This document shows, one piece after another, positions 45,945-55,452 of a stretch of DNA of 64,000 nucleotides; positions within the stretch are counted from its first letter, which is position 1; each line of letters begins with the position of its first letter. The notes beneath the pieces were generated by a model. It worked only from the letters and a program-made list of their open reading frames with translations. It made no database searches and was not told the DNA's origin. Source of the stretch: Paenibacillus daejeonensis DSM 15491 (GTDB lineage Bacteria; Bacillota; Bacilli; Paenibacillales; Paenibacillaceae); assembly GCF_000378385.1 (NCBI RefSeq), contig NZ_KB899674.1, forward strand, positions 62,001 to 126,000, written 5' to 3'. The position numbers were made by a program, and so were the translations under genes.

Positions 45945-47141
45945 ATGAGCGAGATCAAGTTGCTGCAACAGGTGGATTACGAGGAGAGCCTGCAGCTGGC
46001 GGAATTCGCTTTTCAGCGCAGCTTGTCGCCGGAGGATAAGGCGGTCAGGCTGGCGGCGATGCCGGGCGAGCAGATCTGGGGCTGGATGGAGGAGGGGCGG
46101 CTGGCCGCCCAGCTCTCCGTGCTCCCGCTGCAGTTCTGGATTGGCGGACAGATCTGGGACATGGGCGGCATCGCCTTTGTCTCCACCTGGCCAGAGTACC
46201 GCCGCAAAGGCATGATCGGCCGGTTGTTGGACGCCTCGCTGGCTACGATGCGCGAGCAAGGGATTGCCTGGTCAGCGCTGGCGCCGTTCTCCTATGCCTT
46301 CTATCGCAAGTACGGCTGGGAAGCCGGCATCGACTATATTCGGTATGAGGTGCCGTCCGAGCGACTGCCACGGCCGGCTGCGGCTGAGGGCAGCCGAATC
46401 CGCCAGGTACCCCAGGACAGCGTTGTCGTTCGCGAGCTGTACCTGCGGTATGCCCGGCAATTCAACGGCATGCTGGCACGTTCAGAGGATTGGTGGGCGA
46501 CCCGCGTCTTTGGCAAGAAGCACGGGATTGTCAGTGTCTACTGGAGTCCGTCGGGAGGGGCGGAGGGGTACATCTTTTATCAGGTCAAGGAGACAGTGCT
46601 GACTGTGCATGAGATGATCTGCCTGTCCGAGGAAGCCCGCCGGGGAATCTGGCGTTACCTGTCCCAGCATGACTCGATGATCAGCCGTGTCGTCTGGCAT
46701 GCGCCAATCGATGATCCGTGGACCTATTTGTTGGAGGAGCCACGAGTGGTTCAGGAGATCGTCCCTTACTTTATGGTGCGGATCGTCGATGTGGAGCGTG
46801 TGTTCGGAGAGTACGCGTTCGCGGAGGCGACGGATAGGGAGGAGAAGGCCTTCTATCTGCAGATAGAGGATAGTCACGCGACCTGGAATAGCGGATTGTA
46901 CCGGTTGTCGCCCCAGCTTAAAGCGCGGGAGCGTGTCTCCAGACTGAGCGGAGAGGAGGTGCTGCCTGCCGATGCTGCGGTTCTCACCTGTGATATCCAG
47001 ACGCTCTCCGCGCTCTTCATCGGCTACAAGACGGCTTCTCAGCTGCATGTGGCGGGCAAGCTGATCGGCGAGGCGGCGGAAGCTGACCGGCTGGAGCGCC
47101 ACATCCCAGCGGCAACGCCATTTTTGGCAGATTACTTCTAG
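45945..47141 (+). CDS. Eis-like GNAT N-acetyltransferase
   Basis: 398 residues, close to the 402 of mycobacterial Eis. Two GNAT parts and an SCP-like C-terminal domain: acetyl-CoA loop VSTWPEYRRKGMIGRLL (about 87-103), FSYAFYRKYGWE containing the likely general-acid Tyr, and the chain ends exactly in Phe (LADYF), as in Eis where the C-terminal carboxylate of a Phe is the base. Eis enzymes acetylate amines of aminoglycosides and lysines. AAGGGAGGG precedes ATG 45945. Its place between importer and lyases suggests an amino-sugar or amine substrate; not shown by sequence. Confidence 0.85.
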   Translation: MSEIKLLQQVDYEESLQLAEFAFQRSLSPEDKAVRLAAMPGEQIWGWMEEGRLAAQLSVLPLQFWIGGQIWDMGGIAFVSTWPEYRRKGMIGRLLDASLATMREQGIAWSALAPFSYAFYRKYGWEAGIDYIRYEVPSERLPRPAAAEGSRIRQVPQDSVVVRELYLRYARQFNGMLARSEDWWATRVFGKKHGIVSVYWSPSGGAEGYIFYQVKETVLTVHEMICLSEEARRGIWRYLSQHDSMISRVVWHAPIDDPWTYLLEEPRVVQEIVPYFMVRIVDVERVFGEYAFAEATDREEKAFYLQIEDSHATWNSGLYRLSPQLKARERVSRLSGEEVLPADAAVLTCDIQTLSALFIGYKTASQLHVAGKLIGEAAEADRLERHIPAATPFLADYF

Positions 47142-47226
47142 ACCCAGCACAGACCAATCATACGTCGAACCGTCGCTGATTCAGCCATATCCATGCTCAT
47201 ATTAGAATCGTGGGAGGTTGTTACGG

Positions 47227-48483
47227 ATGAAGACGAAGTTCATGATGGGGTTGCTTGTTCTCTTTTTGTTGGTAGGTACAGGTACAGCTCTGGGTGCTCC
47301 GAAGGTGAACACCTTCGAGAGACCGGCAGCCGGGATTGCGTATACGCTGAGCCAGTGGGGGCAGGATGGCTGGAGCGCCCCTTGGAGTGAGGGGATGAGC
47401 AACCGCTCGCTCATCGACACTCAGCACAGTTACAGAGGTGGCAAATCGCTTCGTATTTTTTATCCAAAAGGCAAATTTGATCCTTTGGAATCTGGGGCGT
47501 CGGCGCCGTTTGCGCTCACGCCTGGTAATGAGTATTATCTGTCGTACTGGATGAGACTGAGTGACGATTTCAGCTGGGGAACGACGCTGTATGCAGGCAA
47601 GCTGGGCTTAGGTCTGGCCGGCGGAGGCTCCTGTTCGGGAGGGATGGTGTGCGACGGCTACAATGGCTTCAGCTCCCGCATGATCTGGCTCAGCGGCGGC
47701 CGGGCGGCAATCTATTACTACCATATGGGTAACGCTGGCCAATATGGGGACTATGTGGAGCTGAAGAACAGCAGTGGCTCGACCATCGTCTATCCAAAAG
47801 GGCAATGGTTCAACATCGTGCAGCGGCTCAAGGTCAACACGGTTACGAACGGCCAGGCCAATCCTGACGGAGAGATCGAGATCTGGTACAATGGTCAACC
47901 GGCGGCGAAGAAAACGGGATTGCGCTTCGTGCGTAATGGCGACAAAATCGACAAGGCCTATTTTTCCTCGTTCTTCGGCGGTGCGACCGATGAGTTTGCT
48001 CCAGCCAACGATTCGTACGTCTGGTATGACGATCTGAAGGTATCAACGAGCCGCTCAGAGATCTGCGAGCTGGCCTCGGGAGGCTGCCACACCCGGAAGA
48101 TCGAGGCGGAGGATTACACCTATATGTCCGGGGTGATGACCGAGCCGACGCCGGATACCGGTGGGGGTCTCAATGTTGGAGGAATCGACAGTCAGGATTG
48201 GATGGCCTACACAGGAATTAACATCCCGAGCGCAGGCGTGTACCAGATCGACTACCGGGTCTCTTCGATTAATAACGGCGGCCAGATCTCTCTGGATCTT
48301 AACGCCGGAGGCGGCAACGGGACGGTGCTCGGTACGATTAATGTTCCCAATACGGGAAGTTGGTCCTCCTACCGTACGATATCGCATACTGTGACGATCC
48401 CGGCAGGCACTCACCAGTTCGGCATTTATGCCGTGACTGGGGGCTTTGACCTCAACTGGTGGCGACTGACCAAGCTGTATTGA
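47227..48483 (+). CDS. Secreted polysaccharide lyase (PL14-like) with CBM6
   Basis: 418 residues. Signal peptide MKTKFMMGLLVLFLLVGTGTALG. The catalytic-type domain (about 30-280) has the beta-jelly-roll pattern of PL14 alginate/glucuronan lyases: LYAGKLGLGLAGGGSCSGG, FSSRMIWLSGGRAAIYYYHMGNAGQYGD, and WYDDLKVS at the end. A CBM6 domain (about 285-418; RKIEAEDYTYMSGV...GGFDLNWWRLTKLY) follows. Its substrate is therefore probably a uronate-containing polymer, but PL14 members vary. ATG 47227 follows GGGAGG; TTG 47218 is unlikely. A hairpin follows the stop. Confidence 0.75.
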   Translation: MKTKFMMGLLVLFLLVGTGTALGAPKVNTFERPAAGIAYTLSQWGQDGWSAPWSEGMSNRSLIDTQHSYRGGKSLRIFYPKGKFDPLESGASAPFALTPGNEYYLSYWMRLSDDFSWGTTLYAGKLGLGLAGGGSCSGGMVCDGYNGFSSRMIWLSGGRAAIYYYHMGNAGQYGDYVELKNSSGSTIVYPKGQWFNIVQRLKVNTVTNGQANPDGEIEIWYNGQPAAKKTGLRFVRNGDKIDKAYFSSFFGGATDEFAPANDSYVWYDDLKVSTSRSEICELASGGCHTRKIEAEDYTYMSGVMTEPTPDTGGGLNVGGIDSQDWMAYTGINIPSAGVYQIDYRVSSINNGGQISLDLNAGGGNGTVLGTINVPNTGSWSSYRTISHTVTIPAGTHQFGIYAVTGGFDLNWWRLTKLY

Positions 48484-48502
48484 TTGTTTAGAACAGCCTT
48501 TC

Positions 48503-48540
48503 AGGGGGGAGAGTCTCGCAGGAGGGTCTCCCCCCTTTCT
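48503..48540 (+). terminator. Hairpin between the two lyase genes
   Basis: Perfect GGGGGGAGA / TCTCCCCCC stem (48504-48512 and 48527-48535) and tttct tail. Because the next gene begins 30 bp later on the same strand it may act as an attenuator or mRNA stabiliser. Confidence 0.65.
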
Positions 48541-48569
48541 ATACTCGCTTAGCAAAAGGAGAGAAATCC

Positions 48570-51500
48570 ATGAGATTCGTTCGCTTGAAAAGACTTCTGT
48601 CGATGTGTCTGGCCGTGCTGTTGGCCCTCAGCGCCCTCCAACTGTTCGTACCTGCCGGGCAGGCGCAGGCGGCACCGCAAACCGTACCGATTTCCTTGCA
48701 GCTGAACAATATGGATTCGCTGGCCAACAGCACCGGCGATACGGTCGGGACGGCTGGCATCGCCGTAGTGGCGAATAGCGATTCCGACTATATCCGTGAA
48801 GGCACGGGCTCGAAGAAGTGGCTGCTGGCCTTTAACGATGCCTCCGGCACGCTGACGGCAGGTGCTGCCCTCATCTATCCCAAGCATGCTCCGCAGGTCG
48901 ATCTCAATGGCTTCGAGACGCTGAAGATATGGGCCTATTCGGTCAAAGCAAGGACGGGAGACCAGGCGGACAAGCCGATCCAGCTCCGGTTCTTCATGAA
49001 GGGAGATACGGCTAACTACTATTATTACCGACTGCCGCTGGATTGGACCGGCTGGAAAGAGATTGAAGTGCCGCTGGCCGTTGTACAGGCGCAGCGCAGC
49101 AGCGCCGACGTCAAACCCTGGGGGGCGCTCGACTATATCCGTTTCGACCAGGCCGGTGTCTCTGGCACGACGCTGGACGCCGGGCTGCAGGTGTATCTCG
49201 ACGATATGCGCCTGACGAGCAACGGCGAGCTTCATCCTGTGGTTGCCGACAAGCCGGCCGGTGAATATACCAACGCGGTGACTGTCGCCTTGTCGACGCA
49301 GACACGTCCGGCAAGCCTTGCCGAGGTGTACTATAAACGCGCGGGGGTTGATGATGCATTCCTGCGCTACTCCACTCCGATTACGCTGACAGAAGATACG
49401 ACGCTCCTGGTCAAAACCGTCCTTCACGGCGTGGAGAGCGAGGAGACGGCATACCCGTATACCATTGTCTACCGGGATGTGGTGGAGCCCGTTGAGGCCA
49501 CGCCACGGCCAGGAACCTATGCAGAGTCCAAGACGGTTGCCTTGACCTCCACAACGGAGGATGCCTCGATTTTCTACAAAATCGAAGGTGTGGATTCCGA
49601 CTTCAGGTTGTATGCAGAGCCGCTGCTGGTGGATACATCGCGTATCCTTACGACTTACGCGGTTGTAGGGGAGAAGGTCAGCGAGACGAGCAGCCACGCG
49701 TATACTATCGATCTCTCTGGAAGCGGCAGCTATCCGATCAGCGATATGGAAGGCTTTACGGGCTGGACCAATACGACGCTGGACTCGAAGCACCCCGTAT
49801 TAGGTGAATTCTCTGGAAGATGGACGAACCCCGTAGCCGCCATCAACGTAACGGGCATTACGGCGCCGTGGGACGAGCACGACCAGATCGAATTCTGGCT
49901 GTATTCGGAGAAAGCGTCCAACAAGAAGATCTATTTTATCCTGCAGACACCGGACAATGACATTCCAGGCAATGAATATTTCATGTCGACCTTCTTCGTG
50001 GACTGGTCCGGCTGGAAGAAGATCGAGCTGCCATTCAACCGCATGCTGAACTCAAACGGCCATGCGGACTTCTCGAATTTCACCCAGCTTATTATTCATC
50101 CGCGATGGTATGGCTCGGACCCCGAGCCCGATCCAACAGACGTGCTCTATTTTGACGGGATGGCCCTGGCCAAAAACGCCATCGAGCCTTCAGTCAATCG
50201 AATCAATAAAAGCGCACTGCCGGGGGCAGAGCTGGAGTACACCTTCCTGCTGCGTAATATTGGCGGAACCGATACAGCCTATGGTATTGCTCCAAAAGTG
50301 CCGTTTGCAGCTGGCTACGAAGTTGACTACGAGGCGACTACAGACGTGGTGGCGGACGGAGAAGAGACGGAAGTGTCGTTCCGGGTACAGGTGCCTGAAG
50401 AAGCGCAAGCCGGCGACACGGCTCAAGCAATCTTTGCGGTCCGGCCACTACAGGGGGGCAAGGAAATCGCTATCGAACTGAACATTGCAGTCGGAGAGCG
50501 GGGGAACAACGTGAAGCAGCACCCGTATGTGATGACCTCAGTCGAGGAGCTTGAAGCGGCCAAAGCCAAACTACAGACGTATACATGGGCGCAGGACTAC
50601 CTGGCAGCTGTGCGGGCGAAAGCGGATGACTGGGTGAATAAGACGATCTATTATCCCTCCAAGCCAGCCGGGGCGACGACCTGGTTCGTGTGTGGGGACG
50701 TGACGCTGGTCTATAATTACGACAGTCCGCATGCTCATCTTTGCCCGAGCGATGGTCAAATGCATACCGGCGAGCAGGTGGATGCAGGATGGCGGTTCAC
50801 GACCCATACGCTGAACGTCCAGGCAGCGCGGAATCTGGCTATTGTGTACGCACTCACGGATGAGGTGAAATATGCGTCCAAGGCCAAGGAAATCCTCGTT
50901 AACTATGCCAAGTTGTATCCTGAATATCCTCTGCAGGCGCAGAACGGCCGGCTGTTCTATCAGTCGCTAGACGAAGCGGTGCAGATGATCGAGCTGGTGC
51001 ACGCCTACGATCTCATCGAGTCCAGCGGCGTGCTAAGCGAAGCGGAGAAACAGGATATTGAGCAGAATCTCTTCGCGCCGTCAGCCCGCACGCTGCAGGC
51101 CTACGATGTGGGCAAATCGAATTGGCAGACCTGGCATAATGCAGCGATCGGCACAATCGGCGCTGTGCTGGAGGACGAGGCGTTGATGGAGCACTCGGTG
51201 AACGGACGCAGCGGCTTCCACTTCCAGATGACGAACAGCGTGTTGTCCGATGGTTTCTGGTACGAAGGCGCGATCGGCTATCATGTGTATGCCCAGTATG
51301 CACTGCTCCACCATGCGATCGGTCTACGCGGGATGGGGTATGACTTGTTCGCTAGCGAGCCGTTCAAGAAGACCTTCGATATGCCGCTAGACTACGCTTT
51401 CCCGGATCTGGGGATCATCAACAGCAACAATTCCAGCAAGTATCCGACCAGTCTAGCGGCGCCGGGCCGGGTGGTGCCGATGGATTATGAGGCGGTATAT

Positions 51501-53858
51501 GCTCATTATAATGATCCCGTCTACGGCGCGCTCCTAGACAGGCTCTATGAGGAGAACGGCAGACCGCGGGGAGGCTATATCGTGGCGGGCGATCCGACAT
51601 CGGGTATCGCAGGCGAGCAGGCGCTGTTCTTCGGGAAGCCCGTGATCGACAATGTCGGTGAGTGGCCTTCCGCCAGCCGCAACTTTGAAGGACTGGGTCA
51701 TGCGGTGCTTCGTTCGGGCACCGGCAATGACCAGTTGTATGCCTTGGTGGATTACGGCAATCACGGCGGCTACCACGGACATTTCGACAAGCTGCATCTG
51801 GAGGTCTTTGGCCAAGGCGAGCGTCTCGCGCCGGACAAAGGCATCCCCGCGTACAGCAACTCCATGTTCGAGACCTATTATAAGAAAACCTTTGCTCATA
51901 ATACGGTAACGGTTGATGGCGATACCCAGCAGATCCCGACCGAGAACGGAGCCGAGATCCATGAACCGACCAAGCTGTTCCTTCCGGGCGAAGCGTTCGG
52001 AATAATGACTAACAGCTCGACAAAGGCTTATGCCGGGATGCAGCGTTATGAACGAACGGTAGCCGTGACTGGCGATTACCTGATTGATCTGTTCACAGTG
52101 GCTTCTGATACCCCTCGCCAATATGACTGGCTGCTGCATGGCTTGGGTGAGTTTACGCCGGGCAGTGAGTTAACACCAATGGAGGAAGCGCTGGGAACGA
52201 AGGATGCCTATCCTTTCTTCCAAAACGGACAACAAGCGGAACTGGAGGAGGCATGGAGCGGAGAGTGGCGGCTGCCGAGCGGAAATGGACTGAAACTGCA
52301 CAGTCTAACCAGCTCGCCGGAGCAATCATCCGTGATGATCGTAGGCGAAGCGCCAGGGCCGGCGAACGATACGAGCGCCTACTCAACGAGTGTCGTGAAC
52401 CGGATTAAGGACCGGCAAGAAGCGCAATTCGTCAGTGTGATTGAACCGCTCTCCGGTGAGAGCGGGATCGAGAGTGTACGGCGCACAGCCAGCGACCAGA
52501 TGGAGATTAAGCTGAAGGATGGCCGGACGCAGGTGTTTTATTTCAACGGAGCCCTTGAAACCGAGGGTGAGCTTCAATACTATTGGGCGGACGGCAACGG
52601 ATACCAAGCGGCGGATGTAACCGTCGAAGCTGCTCTGGCAGGCACGGAGCTGCAGCTGACCGCTGGTACGCCGGCTGGTGTGAGCGGTGTGACGGCGATT
52701 GTCTACGCACCAGGGACAACACGGGTGTTATGGAATGGTGAGCAAGTGGACTATACGGAAGACAACGGATTCGTAAGAATTCAGTTTGAGACAGATCCCG
52801 GGGAGGAGCCGCCAGTGTTGCCACCCGGATGGTCAGGGCCTAGCTTCCCTCCAGTCAGTCAGAGCAGAGTGGAACGCTTCATACAACCGGCTGTGGCGGC
52901 AGAACTTGCCCTTGGGGATGCGATTCGCGTGTCGGTCCCTGTGGGCGCCATGGGCGAATCGACCCGGTATGTCATCGAGCAAGTGAAGGATGAGCAGCTG
53001 CTACAGCGGTTGTTCGAAGGTGGCTTGAAGCCGCTGAGCGGCATATTTGAGATTACAAAGGACAAGGAAGGGAACTTCCTGGTACCGATTCGGATCCGCC
53101 TGGCGTTCGATCCTTCCTTGTTGACAGAGGGACAGGAGCCTGCCATTCATTACTATGATGAGCAGCAGCAACAGTGGGTGGACATGGGCGGAACGGTGGC
53201 GGAATCTTTTATTGAGGTGACATCTAATCACTTAACGAAGTTTGTTGTACTGGCCGTGGACTCGGAATTGGCTGAACCGGAAGCATCCGGGGAACCGTCA
53301 GGGCCGGGTGAGCAGCTGACACTCTCCGATATCGGCGGGCACTGGGCCGAGGCGGAGATTCGCAAGGGGCTGCAAGCTGGTTATGTGAAGGGCTATCCAG
53401 ACGGGACCTTCCAGCCATCGCGTCCGGTTACGCGGGCAGAGTTCGTCGTCATGCTCATGAATGCACTCCAGCCGCAGGGGCCATCTGCAGCGCTACCGGA
53501 CTTCCGGGACGCGGGGACAGTCCCGGACTGGGCCAGGCCGTCGGTCTCGCAGGCGGTTCAGTCCGGGCTGGTGCAGGGCTATGAGGATGGGAGCTTCCGA
53601 CCAGGTGCCCGCTTGACGCGAGCACAGCTTGCTGTCATCCTTGCAGGCGCGCTGGACTCGTCTGCAGAGGCTGGGGGTGCTGTGGCCTTCGCAGATGCCG
53701 CCGCCATTCCGGCCTGGGCGCTGCCCGCAGTCAGCCGTGTGCGTGAAGCGGGACTCATGCGAGGCAGAGACGGCAACCGGTTTGTGCCGCAGGCGGACAT
53801 GAGCAGGGCTGAAGCGATTACTGTCATTGTACGATTGATGACATTCCTGGAGGAATAA
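48570..53858 (+). CDS. Giant SLH-anchored heparinase II/III-type polysaccharide lyase
   Basis: 1762 residues, secreted and attached to the cell wall. Order: signal peptide (about 1-34); carbohydrate-binding-like beta sandwich (about 40-210; DWTGWKEIEVPL); two chitobiase-C-terminal/Fn3-like modules (about 215-380); a second sandwich of similar design (about 390-530; DWSGWKKIELPF); a NEW3-like module (about 545-630); an alpha/alpha-toroid lyase domain (about 650-1000; NWQTWHNAAIGTIGAVLEDEA and FWYEGAIGYHVYAQYALLHHA); a heparinase II/III-type beta domain (about 1040-1300; GGYHGHFDKLHLEVFGQG, FAHNTVTVDG); and three SLH domains at the end. His, Tyr and Asn/Gln candidates of the lyase site are in those motifs. 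Alginate, glycosaminoglycan-like or other acidic polysaccharide as substrate. Downstream terminator closes the operon. Confidence 0.88.
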   Translation: MRFVRLKRLLSMCLAVLLALSALQLFVPAGQAQAAPQTVPISLQLNNMDSLANSTGDTVGTAGIAVVANSDSDYIREGTGSKKWLLAFNDASGTLTAGAALIYPKHAPQVDLNGFETLKIWAYSVKARTGDQADKPIQLRFFMKGDTANYYYYRLPLDWTGWKEIEVPLAVVQAQRSSADVKPWGALDYIRFDQAGVSGTTLDAGLQVYLDDMRLTSNGELHPVVADKPAGEYTNAVTVALSTQTRPASLAEVYYKRAGVDDAFLRYSTPITLTEDTTLLVKTVLHGVESEETAYPYTIVYRDVVEPVEATPRPGTYAESKTVALTSTTEDASIFYKIEGVDSDFRLYAEPLLVDTSRILTTYAVVGEKVSETSSHAYTIDLSGSGSYPISDMEGFTGWTNTTLDSKHPVLGEFSGRWTNPVAAINVTGITAPWDEHDQIEFWLYSEKASNKKIYFILQTPDNDIPGNEYFMSTFFVDWSGWKKIELPFNRMLNSNGHADFSNFTQLIIHPRWYGSDPEPDPTDVLYFDGMALAKNAIEPSVNRINKSALPGAELEYTFLLRNIGGTDTAYGIAPKVPFAAGYEVDYEATTDVVADGEETEVSFRVQVPEEAQAGDTAQAIFAVRPLQGGKEIAIELNIAVGERGNNVKQHPYVMTSVEELEAAKAKLQTYTWAQDYLAAVRAKADDWVNKTIYYPSKPAGATTWFVCGDVTLVYNYDSPHAHLCPSDGQMHTGEQVDAGWRFTTHTLNVQAARNLAIVYALTDEVKYASKAKEILVNYAKLYPEYPLQAQNGRLFYQSLDEAVQMIELVHAYDLIESSGVLSEAEKQDIEQNLFAPSARTLQAYDVGKSNWQTWHNAAIGTIGAVLEDEALMEHSVNGRSGFHFQMTNSVLSDGFWYEGAIGYHVYAQYALLHHAIGLRGMGYDLFASEPFKKTFDMPLDYAFPDLGIINSNNSSKYPTSLAAPGRVVPMDYEAVYAHYNDPVYGALLDRLYEENGRPRGGYIVAGDPTSGIAGEQALFFGKPVIDNVGEWPSASRNFEGLGHAVLRSGTGNDQLYALVDYGNHGGYHGHFDKLHLEVFGQGERLAPDKGIPAYSNSMFETYYKKTFAHNTVTVDGDTQQIPTENGAEIHEPTKLFLPGEAFGIMTNSSTKAYAGMQRYERTVAVTGDYLIDLFTVASDTPRQYDWLLHGLGEFTPGSELTPMEEALGTKDAYPFFQNGQQAELEEAWSGEWRLPSGNGLKLHSLTSSPEQSSVMIVGEAPGPANDTSAYSTSVVNRIKDRQEAQFVSVIEPLSGESGIESVRRTASDQMEIKLKDGRTQVFYFNGALETEGELQYYWADGNGYQAADVTVEAALAGTELQLTAGTPAGVSGVTAIVYAPGTTRVLWNGEQVDYTEDNGFVRIQFETDPGEEPPVLPPGWSGPSFPPVSQSRVERFIQPAVAAELALGDAIRVSVPVGAMGESTRYVIEQVKDEQLLQRLFEGGLKPLSGIFEITKDKEGNFLVPIRIRLAFDPSLLTEGQEPAIHYYDEQQQQWVDMGGTVAESFIEVTSNHLTKFVVLAVDSELAEPEASGEPSGPGEQLTLSDIGGHWAEAEIRKGLQAGYVKGYPDGTFQPSRPVTRAEFVVMLMNALQPQGPSAALPDFRDAGTVPDWARPSVSQAVQSGLVQGYEDGSFRPGARLTRAQLAVILAGALDSSAEAGGAVAFADAAAIPAWALPAVSRVREAGLMRGRDGNRFVPQADMSRAEAITVIVRLMTFLEE

Positions 53859-53873
53859 CGAACCATTGGAGGG

Positions 53874-53915
53874 CATCCAGTTATCAGTCTAGGCTGATGA
53901 CTGGATGTTCTTTTT
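53874..53915 (+). terminator. Terminator after the giant lyase gene
   Basis: 14-bp stem with one mismatch (CATCCAGTTATCAG / CTGATGACTGGATG) followed by TTCTTTTT. Confidence 0.88.
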
Positions 53916-53966
53916 GGTCAACCTTCAACACCTATGTGAAATTCTTATGATGTTAAGCGCCTCTGA

Positions 53967-53995
53967 TTGACGAGTAAATTAGACATGGCTATAAT
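53967..53995 (+). promoter_or_regulatory. Sigma-A promoter of the 2-hydroxyacid dehydrogenase gene
   Basis: TTGACG (53967-53972), 17-bp spacer, TATAAT (53990-53995). Best promoter match in the window. Confidence 0.8.
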
Positions 53996-54001
53996 GAATT
54001 T

Positions 54002-54015
54002 TGAAATCGTTTTCA
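54002..54015 (+). promoter_or_regulatory. CcpA cre site
   Basis: TGAAATCGTTTTCA matches TGWAANCGNTNWCA at all defined positions. It starts 7 bases after the -10, at the transcription start, where CcpA binding normally represses. Carbon catabolite repression is therefore expected. Confidence 0.8.
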
Positions 54016-54087
54016 GGTACATTTTGGAAACCACGAGCGTATAGCCTGACGCATAACCATTGACATCCACACGGAGGAGGACATGGG

Positions 54088-55092
54088 ATGAGAAGGATTG
54101 ATACTGCGCTAATCACGCTGAATTATTCGGAGGAAATTGTGAAGCTGGTGAAGGATGCTTTGCATCCGGCCACCATTATTCAAGCGCACCCTAAGGATGC
54201 AGAAGCCATCGAAGCTGCTTTGGAGGTCGTTGACGTGGCGTTTCTGACAGGCGACCTGGATCAGCGATTTCTGCATGCGCCGAAGCTGCAGTGGGTTCAT
54301 TGTGACCATGCGGGCTTGGAGCGGAGTGCCTGGCCGGAGCTGCTGGAGAAGGGAATTGCGGTCACCGGCTCGGCTGGACGTTCATCACCGGCGTTGGCAG
54401 AGCACGCTATCTTTTTCATGCTGGCGTTATGTTACCGGTATGCCGACTTGCTCGATGCGCAGCGAGCCCATCAATGGGGCGTTCCGCATTCTGAAGAACT
54501 CCGGAGCCTGTATGGCAGAACAGTCGGCATCATTGGTCTGGGCAACATCGGCTGCGAGCTGGCCGTCCGTGCCAAGGCGATGGGAATGAATGTACTGGGG
54601 TACCGTAGGAACTCGGCGCCCCTGCCACCGGGTGTGGACCGGTGCTATTACGGGGAAGAAGGCGACGGATTGCAGACGTTACTAACGGAGAGCGATGTGG
54701 TGGTTCTGGCTGTCCCGTTGACGGATGCGACGTACCATTTGATCAGCAGAGAAGAGCTGGCCATTATGAAGAACAGTGCCTTTATTATTAACATGGCCCG
54801 GGGCGCAGTCATTGACGAGGAAGCTTTAATTGAGGCTTTGTACGAAGGGCAGATTGGTGGGGCGGGTCTTGATACATTCACCCAGGAGCCACTGTCACCG
54901 GACAGCCGGCTGTGGGATGCACCGAACACGCTCATCACTCCGCATATGACGCCGCAAGTGCCCGACCGGACGATGCGCTCGATCAACATCATGATCGATA
55001 ACATCCGCCGGTTTCGGGAGGAGGAGCCGCTCCACAACCAGCTGACGGAGAGGGAGCTGTTTACTGTACTGAGGAGCAACAAGGGATCGTAA
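54088..55092 (+). CDS. D-2-hydroxyacid dehydrogenase
   Basis: 334 residues. Two-domain NAD-dependent dehydrogenase; NAD motif GIIGLGNIGCELA (about 147-159), catalytic Arg in NMARGAVID, Glu in DTFTQEPL and His in LITPHMTPQ. The conserved triad is complete, so it is expected to be active on a 2-keto or 2-hydroxy acid. Ribosome binding site GGAGGAGG. Monocistronic between strong terminators and preceded by a cre site, which fits a carbon-metabolism role; whether it belongs with the lyase locus upstream is unclear. Confidence 0.92.
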   Translation: MRRIDTALITLNYSEEIVKLVKDALHPATIIQAHPKDAEAIEAALEVVDVAFLTGDLDQRFLHAPKLQWVHCDHAGLERSAWPELLEKGIAVTGSAGRSSPALAEHAIFFMLALCYRYADLLDAQRAHQWGVPHSEELRSLYGRTVGIIGLGNIGCELAVRAKAMGMNVLGYRRNSAPLPPGVDRCYYGEEGDGLQTLLTESDVVVLAVPLTDATYHLISREELAIMKNSAFIINMARGAVIDEEALIEALYEGQIGGAGLDTFTQEPLSPDSRLWDAPNTLITPHMTPQVPDRTMRSINIMIDNIRRFREEEPLHNQLTERELFTVLRSNKGS

Positions 55093-55120
55093 GGTTAGTA
55101 GTGCCGGCTTCCCGGCTGTC

Positions 55121-55163
55121 AGACGTCTCGTGTCATCATTTATGATGCGAGACGTCTTTTTAT
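55121..55163 (+). terminator. Terminator after 2-hydroxyacid dehydrogenase gene
   Basis: Perfect 10-bp stem AGACGTCTCG / CGAGACGTCT with an extra TCATCA/TGATG pairing in the loop, then TTTTTATTT. Confidence 0.92.
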
Positions 55164-55365
55164 TTATCTGAAACGGACCGGCATTCTGCCTGCTGGGGGC
55201 AGTGTATAGCGGGGCGGAACGGAAATTAGAGTTGTGCTATGGCGCATCATCATGAGGGGCCCCAATACTTTTGTCGGCCAAGCGCATCCGTTTTTTGGTA
55301 AACTAGAGGCAAGCTGGTTGCTCAATAGAGTAATTCAATAATGATAAAAAATTTTTTTTCAACGT
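55164..55365. other. Gene-free stretch before the ECF42 promoter
   Basis: About 200 bp without a credible ORF. A small CTGCC/GGCAG hairpin at about 55186-55202 and an A-tract followed by T8 (about 55346-55359) are the only structures I see. Confidence 0.5.
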
Positions 55366-55392
55366 TGTCGATTTAGTCGTCGATGGTTCGTC
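55366..55392 (+). promoter_or_regulatory. Candidate ECF42-dependent promoter
   Basis: TGTCGA (55366-55371), 17-bp spacer, CGTC (55389-55392), 60 bp before the first gene of the sigma operon. As I recall the published motif for ECF42 sigma factors, it has TGTCGA in the -35 and CGA/TC or CGTC in the -10 region; the match here suggests autoregulation. Confidence 0.6.
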
Positions 55393-55452
55393 GTTCTAAT
55401 AAGGGCCGATCATGACAGGGACATGGCCTACTTGAAAAGGGAGTGAGCGTAG

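Noticed and set aside
48549-49793. 414-residue minus-strand ORF under the giant lyase start
   Set aside because: No start signal and would overlap signal peptide and binding modules of a well-supported gene.
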